A DNA stretch of 54,910 nt from Sphingomonadales bacterium (GTDB lineage Bacteria > Pseudomonadota > Alphaproteobacteria > Sphingomonadales > Sphingomonadaceae), in NCBI GenBank assembly GCA_006226685.1, contig SBGG01000097.1, positions 1-54,910 on the forward strand, written 5' to 3'. Made by a program: the position numbers and the translations under genes. The notes under the pieces were generated by a model. It was not told the origin of the DNA. It worked only from the letters and a program-made list of their open reading frames with translations, and did not search any database. Below are positions 17,555-26,975 of the stretch, in pieces (position 1 is the first letter of the stretch; the number at the start of each line of letters is the position of its first letter).

Positions 17555-18693
17555 GCGCAGGCACTCCGCTGAAGCCGGGTTTCCGCCGCGTGCCGATAGC
17601 GGCGCGCATAACGGTGGCCGAGGCTTGTCAATATCTCATAGGAAATGGTCCCGGCATCGCGGGCGACATCGTCAATGCCCTGATGCGGACCCAGCAGTTC
17701 GACCGGGGCACCGGGATAGAGATGCTCGTCGGGAATGCCGGTCACGTCGAGGGTGATGCTGTCCATCGATATGCGGCCGGCAATGGGCGCGCGATGACCT
17801 GCGATGAAGGCGCTGCCTTTCCCCGAAAGATGGCGCGACCAGCCGTCGGCATAGCCCACCGCGATGGTGGCGATGCGGGTCGGGCGTTCCGCCACGAAGG
17901 TCAGGCCATAGCCGACGCCGGTTCCCGGCGTGATCGTGCGCAACTGCACGATGCGCGCTTCCAGGCTGACGACCGGGCGCAGGGCGCTGGCCGGGTCGTT
18001 TTGGGGCGCGCCGCCATAAAGGGCGATACCGGGGCGCACAATGTCATAATGACCGGCCTTGGCGGTGGTCGCGCCGCCCGAATTGTCGAGTGCGCGCGGC
18101 ACGCCGGGAAACAGCGACGTCAACCGGTCGAAAGTGGCGGTTTGCGCCCGGTTGGCATTGTTATCGGGGGTGTCCGCGCAGGCGAGATGGCTGATGATGA
18201 GTCTGAGGTCGAGCGATGCGAGCCGTTCCGGCCGGGCGTGCAGCGTTCGTACCTCGTCGGGGGTCAGGCCGAGGCGCGACATGCCGGTATCGACCTGAAG
18301 CACTGCGGGCAGGCGGCGGCCCGTCATCGAGGCGAGCGCGGCCCAGCGCGCCACCTGATCGGGGCTATTGAGGACCGGAACGGCGCCAATCGCCGCGCAG
18401 GCGGGTTCCGCACCCGGCATCAGACCGTTGAGAATGATGAGCGTCGCATCGGGCGGGAGGATAGCGGCGTCATGAATCTCCTGCGCCTCGCCCAGCAGGG
18501 CGACGAAGAAATGGCGGCACCCGGCGGCGGCCAGAGCCTGCACCACCGGGATGGCGCCCAGCCCATAGGCGTTCGCCTTCACCACCGCGCCAGCCCTTGC
18601 AGGGCTTACACCCCTGTCAATGTCCTGCCAGTTGGCGACCAGCGCATCCAGATCGATGGAGAGCGTGGCGCCCGCATATTCATCCTGATTCAT
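17551..18693 (-). CDS. alr: Alanine racemase (catabolic, DadX-like)
   Basis: 380 aa. PLP-binding Lys39 in [11 protein letters not shown] near the N-terminus, TIM-barrel segments, and the C-terminal beta domain with VGYGLTF and the catalytic-Tyr region, then [16 protein letters not shown]. It converts L-alanine to D-alanine. Linked to dadA and ridA by overlapping codons and divergent from an Lrp-type regulator, it is probably the catabolic enzyme rather than the wall-synthesis one, though Alr and DadX cannot be separated by sequence alone. Confidence 0.94.
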   Translation of the reverse strand: MNQDEYAGATLSIDLDALVANWQDIDRGVSPARAGAVVKANAYGLGAIPVVQALAAAGCRHFFVALLGEAQEIHDAAILPPDATLIILNGLMPGAEPACAAIGAVPVLNSPDQVARWAALASMTGRRLPAVLQVDTGMSRLGLTPDEVRTLHARPERLASLDLRLIISHLACADTPDNNANRAQTATFDRLTSLFPGVPRALDNSGGATTAKAGHYDIVRPGIALYGGAPQNDPASALRPVVSLEARIVQLRTITPGTGVGYGLTFVAERPTRIATIAVGYADGWSRHLSGKGSAFIAGHRAPIAGRISMDSITLDVTGIPDEHLYPGAPVELLGPHQGIDDVARDAGTISYEILTSLGHRYARRYRHAAETRLQRSACA

Positions 18694-18821
18694 ATCCGAA
18701 GGGACCTTTCCGGATAAGCAGCATATTTAAATTATACTCGAAAGAATGGGATATTTTTGGGGTATTTTTGCTATTATCTACTAATCTTGGGATTGTGTCC
18801 GAATATAATGGAGAATCTTCA
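18694..18821. promoter_or_regulatory. Divergent AT-rich promoter region between alr operon and lrp-type gene
   Basis: 128 bp, much richer in A/T than its surroundings, with two TATTTTTG-like tracts (about 18750-18770). This fits Lrp-family binding, which prefers AT-rich degenerate palindromes between a regulator gene and its target. No exact operator can be defined by eye. Confidence 0.5.
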
Positions 18822-19277
18822 ATGGGTCTCGATGGCAAGGATCGGGCGATCCTGCGTTTGTTGCAACTCAATGCCCGGCTCTCCCATGCGGAGATCGGGG
18901 AGAAGGTCGGTCTGTCGCCATCTGCCTGTCATCGCCGGATCAAGCTGATGGAGGCCGAAGGGGTGATCCGGGCCTATACCATCGTCACTGGAGGTGCCGG
19001 GGATGAGGATAGCAAGGTCAATGTGCTGGTGCAGGTGACGCTGGAGCGGCAGACTGAGGATTATCTTTCCCGCTTCGAACGGGCGGTCCGGCAATGCCCG
19101 GAAGTTCGCGAATGTTTTCTGATGGCGGGATCGGTCGATTACTGGCTCCGGGTCGAGGTCGTCAATGCGGCCGCCTATGAGCGGGTACATGGCGAAATAT
19201 TGTCCCGATTGCCGGGCGTTACCCGCATCAATTCGAGTTTCGCCATGCGTGATGCGCTGCGGTGGAAGAAAGGCTGA
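18822..19277 (+). CDS. Lrp/AsnC-family transcriptional regulator
   Basis: 151 aa. N-terminal winged HTH (DGKDRAILRLLQLNARLSHAEIGEKVGLSPSACHRRIKLMEAEGVI, residues 3-48) and a C-terminal RAM ligand domain (about 65-145; VNVLVQVTLERQTEDYLSRFE, VRECFLMAGSVDYWLRV). The ATG at 18822 has GGAG 8 nt upstream; the longer frame begins inside alr and is rejected. Divergent from alr-dadA-ridA, it probably activates that operon in response to alanine, as DadR/Lrp does elsewhere. Confidence 0.94.
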   Translation: MGLDGKDRAILRLLQLNARLSHAEIGEKVGLSPSACHRRIKLMEAEGVIRAYTIVTGGAGDEDSKVNVLVQVTLERQTEDYLSRFERAVRQCPEVRECFLMAGSVDYWLRVEVVNAAAYERVHGEILSRLPGVTRINSSFAMRDALRWKKG

Positions 19278-19453
19278 AAGGGCTGAAGTCCCTCTTTTCG
19301 GGTCGGGACCGGGCTATCGTCCGCGCTATTGCGTTCCGGGCGTTCTGGCCCCATCGCCATGGTGATGGGGGAAGCGGTCGGGAAGGCGCCGGATTTAGCC
19401 GCTTCTTCCCATGAAAGTCCCCGGGGTGAGGCAAGGCGATTGCTCGTCGTCAG

Positions 19454-19482
19454 AAAAAAAGGGGAACGTCGTTACGTTCCCC
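19454..19482 (-). terminator. Rho-independent terminator of the ZnuD-like receptor gene
   Basis: A 9-bp perfect stem GGGGAACGT / ACGTTCCCC with loop CGTT. On the minus strand it is followed by seven U residues (the A-run at 19454-19460). It lies 28 bp beyond the receptor stop codon. Confidence 0.9.
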
Positions 19483-19510
19483 CATCCTCTCCGGCTGACG
19501 GGCAAGGAGG

Positions 19511-21550
19511 TCAGAAGCCCGCGCGGAGCCCGAACAGGATATTGCGGCCGCGCAATGGCGAAGCATCCTTGATGAACGAGGCATGGTTGAACGCCAGTTC
19601 GTTGGTCAGGTTGGTGCCCCGCACGAACAGTTCCGCATTGCCTCTTGTGCCGATGTCGATCCGGTAGAACAGCGTCGCGTTCAGCATGTCATAGCCGGAG
19701 GTGCGGGTTTCGAAGCTGGCGATCTTCGACTGTTCGAACATATGATAATATTCGATGTCGGCAGAGAAGGCGCCCAGCCGTCCGTCGGCGCGTCCCCCCA
19801 GTCGTCCGGCCGGGATGCGCGGCACATTGCCCAGCCCGTGCTTCAGCTTGGCGCGCACATAATCGCCGAACAGCGATGCGCCGAACGTATCGGTGAACTG
19901 GTGCCGGATTTCGCCGTCGATACCGGTGAAGCGCGCATCGGCCGCGCTATACCGGATCAGGCGGAAATCCTCATATTGGTCCAGCGTTTCGGCATAGATA
20001 TAATCGTCGAAATCCTGATGATAGGCACCCAGGGTGAAGGTCGTGTCGCCTGCCTTCTTGCGGAAGGTAAGGTCGACCGAGCGAGAGCTTTCCTTGCCGA
20101 GCGTGCCGGTCCCCAGTTCATAGCTGTTGGTGGCAAGATGGACGCCACGGGCGTAAAGTTCCTGCGCGCTTGGTGCGCGTTGCGACCGGGCAAGGTGCAG
20201 CGCCACCGAATAGTCGCTGCCCATGTCCCAGAGCACCGCACCCGAAAGCGAGAAGGGGCGGTGGGTTGCCTTGCGGTCCAGCGTGGTTTCGACCGTCTGC
20301 CATTCCTGCCGTGCCGCCAGTTCGAGGCGAACCGGGCCCAGTTGTGCGCTTTCCATCAGGAAAAGCGCCGTGTTTTCGGTATCGCTGCTCGCCAGAAAGG
20401 CTTCTTCGCCATCGGCACTGAACTTGCTGTCCGAATATTGCACGCCGACCACGCCGGTGAGGCCCATGAGCGGCTTGTGGGTCAGCTCGAGGCGCAGGTC
20501 CGTGGCCTTGTTGCGGAAAGTCGTGGCGATTTCGTCGCCCTCTATCTCATGATGGCGGTAATTGGTACGGGCCATGCGGAAGCGGACCTTCTCGAACCCG
20601 GGTAGCGGATCGCGATATTCGCTGCGCAGGTCGATGCGCTCGCTGCGCATTTTCACGAACGGGATGTCATGATCTTCGCCCTCATGGTCGTGATCATGGC
20701 CGTCATCCTCGCCATGGGCGCCGCAATGGATGCTCGTTCCATGCGGGTGACAGTCTTCATAATCATGGCTGTGGCCGGGCAGGCCATATTCGGCATTCTG
20801 GCGGCTATAGGCAACGCCGAGATAGCCGTCCGGGCCGATCCATGATCCGCCGACCGACCATGCCGATGTATCATTATAGGAGCCATCGACATGGCGTTCG
20901 CCATATTTGGACGGAACGCGATAATCATTGCTGTTGCGGTCAACGCCCTCGACATGCAGGGCGAAGGAGCCAAGACCGACGGTCAGACCGCCGACCAGCG
21001 AACGCTCATCATCGGCGGTGCCGAGACGTCCTTCTGCCACCGCCGTGATGCCGCCTTCGGGCAGGGCGGTCGGCACCTTGTCGTCGAGCAGGTTGACCGC
21101 GCCGCCGATCGCGCCGCCGCCATAGAGCAGGGCGGAGGGGCCGCGCAGCACTTCTATGCCGCGCAGCAGCAGCGGCTCGGTCACGATTGCGTGATCGGGG
21201 GAAATGGCCGAGGCGTCCTGCACATTGGCGCTGTCGGACAGGATCTGGACGCGCGGTGCGGTTTGTCCGCGAATGACCGGGCGGCTGGCGCCGCCGCCGA
21301 AATTGTCGAAATATATGCCCGGTTGGCCCGACAATGTGTCTCCCAGCGTGGCCTGCCTGCGGTGGACCAGCTCTTCACCGGAAAGAGTGAGGACCGGCGT
21401 CGCGGTTTCGCTCGCCTTGCGATCCAGCCCCGACGCGGTGACCACAATATCCGGCAAGGCCGATGCGGCGGGGGCCGGTTCGGCCCGGGCGATGCCCGGC
21501 ACGATGATGACGAGGCACGCCGATGACAGCAGGAGAGGACGAAATGTCAT
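19511..21550 (-). CDS. znuD: ZnuD-like TonB-dependent zinc receptor
   Basis: 679 aa from ATG 21550. The signal peptide ends at GIARA (residue 23). TonB box DIVVTASGL at about 30-38. The plug has the motifs SGQPGIYFDNFGGGASRPVIRGQ and EPLLLRGIEVLRGPSALLYGGGAIGGAVN. A loop at about residues 255-295 is strikingly rich in His, Asp and Glu, with two Cys, as in zinc receptors of the ZnuD type. The barrel ends in AGF. A strong Zur-box palindrome lies about 38 bp upstream of the start. Together these support zinc (or zinc-chelate) import under low zinc. The 60-nt longer frame would put the start over the Zur box and is rejected. Confidence 0.93.
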   Translation of the reverse strand: MTFRPLLLSSACLVIIVPGIARAEPAPAASALPDIVVTASGLDRKASETATPVLTLSGEELVHRRQATLGDTLSGQPGIYFDNFGGGASRPVIRGQTAPRVQILSDSANVQDASAISPDHAIVTEPLLLRGIEVLRGPSALLYGGGAIGGAVNLLDDKVPTALPEGGITAVAEGRLGTADDERSLVGGLTVGLGSFALHVEGVDRNSNDYRVPSKYGERHVDGSYNDTSAWSVGGSWIGPDGYLGVAYSRQNAEYGLPGHSHDYEDCHPHGTSIHCGAHGEDDGHDHDHEGEDHDIPFVKMRSERIDLRSEYRDPLPGFEKVRFRMARTNYRHHEIEGDEIATTFRNKATDLRLELTHKPLMGLTGVVGVQYSDSKFSADGEEAFLASSDTENTALFLMESAQLGPVRLELAARQEWQTVETTLDRKATHRPFSLSGAVLWDMGSDYSVALHLARSQRAPSAQELYARGVHLATNSYELGTGTLGKESSRSVDLTFRKKAGDTTFTLGAYHQDFDDYIYAETLDQYEDFRLIRYSAADARFTGIDGEIRHQFTDTFGASLFGDYVRAKLKHGLGNVPRIPAGRLGGRADGRLGAFSADIEYYHMFEQSKIASFETRTSGYDMLNATLFYRIDIGTRGNAELFVRGTNLTNELAFNHASFIKDASPLRGRNILFGLRAGF

Positions 21551-21587
21551 GAGGAAACCCTTTTGCTTATGGAGTGGTGGGCCTATA

Positions 21588-21607
21588 TGTAATGTTACAA
21601 CATTACA
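21588..21607. promoter_or_regulatory. Zur box between divergent znuD and merC-like genes
   Basis: TGTAATGTTACAACATTACA: perfect 9-bp arms around a central AC. It matches the GTnATGTTAtAACATnAC form of alphaproteobacterial Zur sites. It is 38 bp upstream of the znuD start and 20 bp upstream of the merC-like start, so it can repress both. Confidence 0.85.
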
Positions 21608-21627
21608 CAAGTGGGCGTGGGTAATTT

Positions 21628-22113
21628 ATGGCTATGGATGAAATGCGGGCTATGCCGCGGGACGCGTCAGCGAAAATATCGGGCAAGGCGGCGAAGGGAA
21701 TGGCGCGGCGCGCGGACGGTTCCGCCCGAACCGACATGATCGAAGGGATGGCGGTTTCCACGTCGATGCTCTGCCTTGTTCATTGTTTGGCGCTGCCGTT
21801 GCTGCTGTTGCTGACGCCGGGCTTTCTCGGCCTGTTCCTGCTCTCGGAAAAATTCCATTTTATCGCGCTTGCACTGGTCGTGCCTTCGGCGCTGGCTGCC
21901 TTCTGGCTTGGGTATCGCCGTCATCGCGGCGCTCTTCCGGCATTGCTGGGGGGCGCGGGGGCCGCCTGTCTGGCGGGTGCGTTGCTGCCCCCCGTCGGGG
22001 AAGGGACCGAGACGGCCATTACCGTTTGCGGAAGCCTGTTGCTGGTGGTCGGCCATGGTCTGAACTGGCGGCTGCGGCGCCGCGTTTCCTGTCCAGTCAC
22101 TATCGCCCGATGA
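21628..22113 (+). CDS. MerC-domain membrane protein, probably Zur-controlled
   Basis: 161 aa. After a charged N-terminus there are four predicted TM helices (about 44-64, 72-92, 97-117, 122-142) with the MerC-type CLVHCLALPLLLLLTPGF motif (Cys50 and Cys54 region) in helix 1. MerC proteins were described as mercury-uptake components, but this gene has no mer neighbours and shares a Zur box with the ZnuD-like receptor. A role in zinc uptake or handling is therefore more likely; this is inference. The start is uncertain: ATGs at 21628, 21634, 21646 and 21700 are all possible and none has a strong ribosome site. Confidence 0.78.
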   Translation: MAMDEMRAMPRDASAKISGKAAKGMARRADGSARTDMIEGMAVSTSMLCLVHCLALPLLLLLTPGFLGLFLLSEKFHFIALALVVPSALAAFWLGYRRHRGALPALLGGAGAACLAGALLPPVGEGTETAITVCGSLLLVVGHGLNWRLRRRVSCPVTIAR

Positions 22114-22231
22114 TAAGCGCGTGGCGCTATGATATTCCCGGTTCCGTGCCTGCCGGGGTATTCCGGCCCGCCCGCCCGGAGGAAGTCCAGAGGAGGTGGG
22201 CCGAAGAGAATATCAATGTCACGTCGGATGT

Positions 22232-23401
22232 TCAGAGCGGCAGGCCGACATAATTTTCCGCGATGCTGGTCTGCGCCGCGACCGAAGAGGCGATATAATC
22301 CAGCTCGGCCACCTGAACCCGCCGATCAAAGGCGCCGCTATCAGGGAAACGGTGCATCAGCATGGTGAGCTGCCAGGAAAAGCGTTCCGATTTCCACACT
22401 CGCGCCAGCGCCTTGTCGGAATAGCCCGCAATCGCATCATTATCCGCTAGCCTGAAATAGCGGATCAGCGCATCGGATAGATAGGCGACGTCCGATGCCG
22501 CGAGGTTCAGGCCCTTGGCTCCGGTGGGCGGCACGATATGGGCGGCGTCTCCCGCCAGCATCAGGCTGCCGTGACGCATCGGCTCGAAGACGAAGCTGCG
22601 CAGCGGCGCAATCGATTTTTCGAGCGCCGGACCGCGTGTGATGTGGGAGGCCGCATTCGGGCCGAGGCGTACGGCCAGTTCATCCCACAACCGATCGTCG
22701 GGCCAGTCCTCCAGCCTGTCATCAAGGGGCACCTGAATATAATAGCGGCTGCGCGTCATCGACCGCATGGAGGCAAGGGCGAAGCCATGCGCGTGATTGG
22801 CGTAGATCAGTTCATGATTGCACGGCGGCACATCGGCGAGAATGCCGAGCCAGCCAAAGGGATAAACCTTCTCGAATGTCTGGCCGATACTCGCCGGAAT
22901 CGCCTGACGGGAGGGGCCGTGAAACCCGTCGCAGCCGCAGAGGAAGCGGGCGTCGATGCGCTGTTCCGTACCGTCTTTGGTGAAGGTGATATAGGGGGCG
23001 TCGCTTTCTATGTCGTGCAGCGCGACATTCTCTGCCCCGTAGATGATCTGCAACCCGCGTTCCGGCGCGGCATCCATAAGGTCGCGCGTGACCTCCGTCT
23101 GGCCATAGACCATCACCTGCTTGCCGGTCAGCCCGGCGATGTCGATGTGGATCAGGCGCTCGCCGTCGGCAAGATTGAAGCCGTCATGCGGCAGTCCTTC
23201 GGCATGCATACGCTCGCCGAGGCCGAGCCGGTCCATCAGGTCGGTCGTCGTGCGTTCGAGCACGCCCGCGCGAATGCGGCCAAGCACATAATCGGCCGAT
23301 ACGCGGTCGACGATCACCGCCTCTATGCCTTCGGCGCGCAGAAGATGGCCGAGCAACAATCCGGCTGGTCCGGCACCGATAATCGCTACCTGTGTTTTCA
23401 T
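22232..23401 (-). CDS. pobA: 4-hydroxybenzoate 3-monooxygenase
   Basis: 389 aa, the standard PobA length. FAD motifs: GAGPAG (9-14), the DG motif in FLCGCDGFHGPSR (about 150-163), and the GD motif LAGDAAHIVPPTGAKGLNLA (about 280-299). The C-terminal ENYVGLPL carries the conserved active-site Tyr. It hydroxylates 4-hydroxybenzoate to protocatechuate with NADPH and O2. It is divergent from an AraC-type regulator and next to hydroxycinnamate side-chain genes, whose p-coumarate branch ends in 4-hydroxybenzoate. Confidence 0.97.
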   Translation of the reverse strand: MKTQVAIIGAGPAGLLLGHLLRAEGIEAVIVDRVSADYVLGRIRAGVLERTTTDLMDRLGLGERMHAEGLPHDGFNLADGERLIHIDIAGLTGKQVMVYGQTEVTRDLMDAAPERGLQIIYGAENVALHDIESDAPYITFTKDGTEQRIDARFLCGCDGFHGPSRQAIPASIGQTFEKVYPFGWLGILADVPPCNHELIYANHAHGFALASMRSMTRSRYYIQVPLDDRLEDWPDDRLWDELAVRLGPNAASHITRGPALEKSIAPLRSFVFEPMRHGSLMLAGDAAHIVPPTGAKGLNLAASDVAYLSDALIRYFRLADNDAIAGYSDKALARVWKSERFSWQLTMLMHRFPDSGAFDRRVQVAELDYIASSVAAQTSIAENYVGLPL

Positions 23402-23541
23402 TGGCCCATCCTTCTCCTCTGTTCCTAATTGACCAGCAAAAGCATAGGTGCGCCGGATGATTTGGACATGACGGGTGCAGCCGAATATATGGACGATTCA
23501 ACAATCGCCTCAGGGCGTTCTCGCATGAGAAGGGGTGATGG
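23402..23541. promoter_or_regulatory. Divergent promoter region of pobA and its regulator
   Basis: 140 bp between pobA (minus) and the AraC-type gene (plus). The PobR-like regulator is expected to bind here; no clear direct-repeat operator was found by eye. Confidence 0.5.
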
Positions 23542-24432
23542 ATGGCCATTGCACAATTCTATCTTTACGGCGAACCGCAGCAGGATGTTTCGGAAAATTT
23601 CATCCATGTTGAAAGTCTGGAGCTGCGATCGCGTCCCAGTGAATGGACGATCCGACCGCACCGTCACCGCGATCTCAATCATATTATCCATATTGCGGGC
23701 GGTGGAGGATCGATGCGGGCGGAGGCAGCGCATTTCACATTCGATGCGCCTTGCCTGCTGCTTGTCCCTGCTGGAATCGTTCATGGCTTTGAATGGGTGA
23801 GTGAATCTTACGGATCTGTCACGACCATTGCCAATCGCTACCTTGCCGAAGTCGGTCTGCGTCATCCCGATCTGGCGGGGCTGCTGCTGGTGCCTGAAGT
23901 GGTGCGTCTCGTCACGGAAGAATCGGGGGAGGTAGAGCGCCTTATCGCCGATATGAGCCGGGAGCTTGCCTGGATATCGCCGGGTCAGCGCGCGCGGGTG
24001 GAGGCGGATCTGCTCACGCTGATGGTGATCGCGCTGCGGCGGCGGGAGGTGGATGCTGATGGCGCCAAAACACCGGTGCCCGGCCGGCAGGCGGCGCTGG
24101 TGGCGCGGTTTCGGGAACGGATCGAAGAGCGTTTCCGCCTGCGCGAATCGGTGGGCGATCATGCCGATGCGCTGGGTGTCAGCGTGACCGCCTTGCGTGT
24201 CGCCTGCGCTCGACTGGCGGGGCGGCCCCCGGCGATGATGCTGGATGAGCGTGGCTTGCTCGAGGCCAGGCGCCTGCTGCTGTACAGCAATCTCTCGGTT
24301 GCGGAGATCGCCTATGCGATCGGTTTTGACGATCCCGCTTATTTCTCCCGTTTCTTCACCCGCCATATCGGCGTTTCGCCGCGGCATTATCGGCTTCGTC
24401 ATAGCGATGGGGTGCCTGCGGGTCAGCTATAG
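23542..24432 (+). CDS. pobR: AraC-family regulator of pobA (PobR-like)
   Basis: 296 aa. An N-terminal cupin-like ligand domain (about 30-110) contains the His-rich WTIRPHRHRDLNHIIHI strand. The C-terminal double HTH (about 195-290) has ESVGDHADALGVSVTALRVACARLAG and LSVAEIAYAIGFDDPAYFSRFFTRHIGVSPRHYR. AraC-type PobR proteins activate pobA in response to 4-hydroxybenzoate. The divergent arrangement with pobA supports this. GAAGGGG-like ribosome signal lies just upstream of the ATG. Confidence 0.88.
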   Translation: MAIAQFYLYGEPQQDVSENFIHVESLELRSRPSEWTIRPHRHRDLNHIIHIAGGGGSMRAEAAHFTFDAPCLLLVPAGIVHGFEWVSESYGSVTTIANRYLAEVGLRHPDLAGLLLVPEVVRLVTEESGEVERLIADMSRELAWISPGQRARVEADLLTLMVIALRRREVDADGAKTPVPGRQAALVARFRERIEERFRLRESVGDHADALGVSVTALRVACARLAGRPPAMMLDERGLLEARRLLLYSNLSVAEIAYAIGFDDPAYFSRFFTRHIGVSPRHYRLRHSDGVPAGQL

Positions 24433-24514
24433 GCCGGAAGGGGAGGCTCCATTGGCGCGATGATGGGAACATAGTTCTTTTCCTGAAAAAGCAGGATTGC
24501 GCCGCTCTGGTCGA

Positions 24515-24532
24515 ATTGCTATAAATTATAAC
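24515..24532 (-). promoter_or_regulatory. Putative MarR-regulator site upstream of hydroxycinnamate operon
   Basis: ATTGCTATAAATTATAAC, 26 bp before the vanillin dehydrogenase start. It matches the minus-strand sequence at 29039-29056, upstream of the marR gene, at 14 of 18 positions. Shared occurrence at operon and regulator suggests an operator. Confidence 0.5.
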
Positions 24533-24557
24533 TATAGTAGAGACGAGAGGTGAACTG

Positions 24558-26006
24558 ATGGCGACTGTCGATATCGTGGCGGAGCTGGCGTCCGGAGCCG
24601 CGACGCAACCCTTTTTCGAACGGCATGACCCGGTGACCGGAAAGGTTGCCACCCGGGCGGCGGCAATGGATGCGGCGCAGGCCTGTGCCGTGGTCGATCA
24701 AGCCGCGGCGGCGTTGCCCGCATGGGCGGCGCTTGGTCCCAATGCGCGTCGGGCGAAGCTGATGCAGGCGGCCGATGCGCTGGATGCGCGGGCCGATGAT
24801 TTTGTCGATGCGATGATGGGGGAAACCGGCGCGACCGAAGGCTGGGCCCGGTTCAACCTGATGCTCGCCTCGTCCATGTTGCGGGAGGCCGGGGCGCTGA
24901 CCACTCAGATCGGCGGCGAAGTGATTCCGTCCGACAAGCCGGGCTGTCTGGCAATGGCGGTGCGGGAGCCCGCCGGCGTCGTGCTCGGCATCGCACCATG
25001 GAATGCGCCGATCATTTTAGGCGTGCGGGCGATCGCGGTGCCGCTCGCTTGCGGCAATACGGTGGTGCTCAAGGCTTCCGAGCAATGCCCCCGTGTCCAC
25101 TCGTTGATCGTGGCGGCTTGCCATGATGCCGGGCTGGGCGAGGGCATCGTCAATATCGTCACCAACGCGCCGCAGGATGCGGGCGAAGTCGTGGGGGCGA
25201 TGATCGATCATCCCGCCGTTCGCAGGGTTAATTTCACCGGTTCCACCGCTGTGGGGAGGATCATCGCGCGGCGTGCGGCCGATAATCTGAAGCCCTGCCT
25301 GCTGGAGCTGGGTGGCAAGGCGCCGTTCGTCGTGCTGGATGACGCCGACCTGGACGAGGCGGTGAAGGCCGCGGCTTTCGGCGCCTTCATGAACCAGGGG
25401 CAGATCTGCATGTCGACCGAGCGGATCATTGTCGTCGAGGCGGTGGCGGAGGAGTTTGTCCGCCGGTTCAAGGCAAAGGTCGAAACCATGGCTGTCGGTG
25501 ACCCGCGTGAGGGCAAAACGCCGCTTGGCGCGGTGATTGACCGGAAGACGGTCGATCATGTGAGCAGCCTGGTTGCCGATGCCTTGGGGCATGGGGCGGA
25601 CCTGCTGACCGGCGGCCCGGCCGACGGTGTGCTGATGCCCGCCCATGTCGTCGACAAGGTGACAGCAGAGATGCGGCTGTTCCGCGAGGAAAGCTTTGGT
25701 CCGGTGGTTGCGGTCATCCGCGCGAAGGATGAGGATGATGCGATCCGCCTCGCCAACGACACCGAATATGGCCTGTCCGGTGCAGTCTTTACCCGGGATA
25801 CGGTGCGGGGCCTGCGGGTCGCGCGGCAGATTCAATCGGGTATATGTCATATCAATGGGCCGACCGTTCATGACGAGGCGCAGATGCCTTTTGGCGGAGT
25901 CAAGGGGTCGGGTTATGGCCGTTTCGGCGGCAAGGCCGGGATCGACGCCTTCACCGAACTGCGCTGGATCACGATGGAAACCCAGCCCGGCCATTATCCG
26001 ATCTGA
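24558..26006 (+). CDS. vdh: Aromatic aldehyde (vanillin-type) dehydrogenase
   Basis: 482 aa NAD(P)-dependent aldehyde dehydrogenase. Catalytic Cys284 in GQICMSTER, general base Glu250 in LELGGKAP, Asn149 in APWNAP and NAD-binding Lys172 are all present. GQICMSTE and the short N-terminus are typical of vanillin/salicylaldehyde dehydrogenases. It oxidises vanillin and 4-hydroxybenzaldehyde, the aldehydes released by the hydratase-lyase encoded next, to vanillate and 4-hydroxybenzoate. It is the first gene of a three-gene operon. GAGAGG lies about 8 nt before the ATG. Confidence 0.9.
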   Translation: MATVDIVAELASGAATQPFFERHDPVTGKVATRAAAMDAAQACAVVDQAAAALPAWAALGPNARRAKLMQAADALDARADDFVDAMMGETGATEGWARFNLMLASSMLREAGALTTQIGGEVIPSDKPGCLAMAVREPAGVVLGIAPWNAPIILGVRAIAVPLACGNTVVLKASEQCPRVHSLIVAACHDAGLGEGIVNIVTNAPQDAGEVVGAMIDHPAVRRVNFTGSTAVGRIIARRAADNLKPCLLELGGKAPFVVLDDADLDEAVKAAAFGAFMNQGQICMSTERIIVVEAVAEEFVRRFKAKVETMAVGDPREGKTPLGAVIDRKTVDHVSSLVADALGHGADLLTGGPADGVLMPAHVVDKVTAEMRLFREESFGPVVAVIRAKDEDDAIRLANDTEYGLSGAVFTRDTVRGLRVARQIQSGICHINGPTVHDEAQMPFGGVKGSGYGRFGGKAGIDAFTELRWITMETQPGHYPI

Positions 26007-26094
26007 ACCCCAATTCGAACCATAGCCCGATCCGATGATCGGGAGTGCGGCGCGCCCGTGCCGGGATGCGCCGCCCATCTCAGGAGAATGAAAA

Positions 26095-26934
26095 ATGAGT
26101 GCTCAGCGTAGCGAAGAAGATACCGTCGCCTTCGAAGTGAAGGACGGGATTGCCTGGGTCAGCTTCAACCGCCCGGAAAAGCGCAATTGCATGAGCCCCG
26201 CGCTCAACCGGCAGATGATGCGCGTGCTCGACGAACTCGAATATCGCGATGATGTCGGCGTGCTGGTGCTGACCGGCGAGGGCACGTCGTGGTCGGCGGG
26301 CATGGATCTTCAGGAATATTTCCGTGAGAATGAAGCCAAGGGACTGGGCGCGACCCGGCAGGCCCAGCGCGAGGCCTATGGCTGGTGGCGTCGCTTGCGC
26401 TGGTATCACAAGCCGACCATCGCGATGGTCAACGGCTGGTGCTTCGGCGGCGGCTATGGTCCGCTCTTCGCCTGCGATCTCGCTTTTGCGGCGGAAGAGG
26501 CGACCTTCGGCCTGTCCGAGATCAACTGGGGCATCCTGCCCGGTGGCGGCGCCTCCAAGGTCGCGGCCGAACTGCTGAGCTTCCGTCGCGCCATGTACCA
26601 TGCGATGATGGGTGAGAATATCGACGGCAAGACCGCCGCCGAATGGGGCATGGTCAATGAAGCCATTCCGCTCGCCGGGTTGAAGGATCGTGTCACCGCA
26701 GTCGCCAAGGTACTGCTGGAGAAGAATCCGGTTGCCCTGAAGGCGACCAAGGATGCGATCCGCCGGGTGCGCGAGATGACCTATGACAATGCCGAGGATT
26801 ATCTGATCCGTGCGCAGGAAGCTGCCAACAGCTTTGATGGCGAAGGGCGCAAGGAAGGCATCAAGCAGTTCATCGACGACAAGACCTACAAGCCCGGTCT
26901 TGGCGCCTATAACCGGGAAAAGTCCCAGGGCTGA
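26095..26934 (+). CDS. ech: p-Hydroxycinnamoyl-CoA hydratase/lyase (feruloyl-CoA hydratase-lyase)
   Basis: 279 aa of the crotonase fold. Residues characteristic of the hydratase-lyase are visible: oxyanion-hole region SAGMDLQEYF (Met70) and CFGGGYGPLF (Gly120), Tyr75, and catalytic Glu142 in LSEINWGILPGGG. It adds water to feruloyl-, coumaroyl- or caffeoyl-CoA and cleaves off acetyl-CoA, giving vanillin or 4-hydroxybenzaldehyde. The AGGAG ribosome site lies 6-7 nt before the ATG. It is placed between the aldehyde dehydrogenase and the CoA ligase, as expected for this pathway. Confidence 0.96.
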   Translation: MSAQRSEEDTVAFEVKDGIAWVSFNRPEKRNCMSPALNRQMMRVLDELEYRDDVGVLVLTGEGTSWSAGMDLQEYFRENEAKGLGATRQAQREAYGWWRRLRWYHKPTIAMVNGWCFGGGYGPLFACDLAFAAEEATFGLSEINWGILPGGGASKVAAELLSFRRAMYHAMMGENIDGKTAAEWGMVNEAIPLAGLKDRVTAVAKVLLEKNPVALKATKDAIRRVREMTYDNAEDYLIRAQEAANSFDGEGRKEGIKQFIDDKTYKPGLGAYNREKSQG

Positions 26935-26975
26935 TCGCGACCGGGCGCAAGTCCCCCGGGGAGAGGTAAAATATT

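Noticed and set aside
17446..18717. 423-codon plus-strand frame over alr and dadA
   Set aside because: Antisense shadow of alr; composition rich in Arg, Gly and His without any motif.
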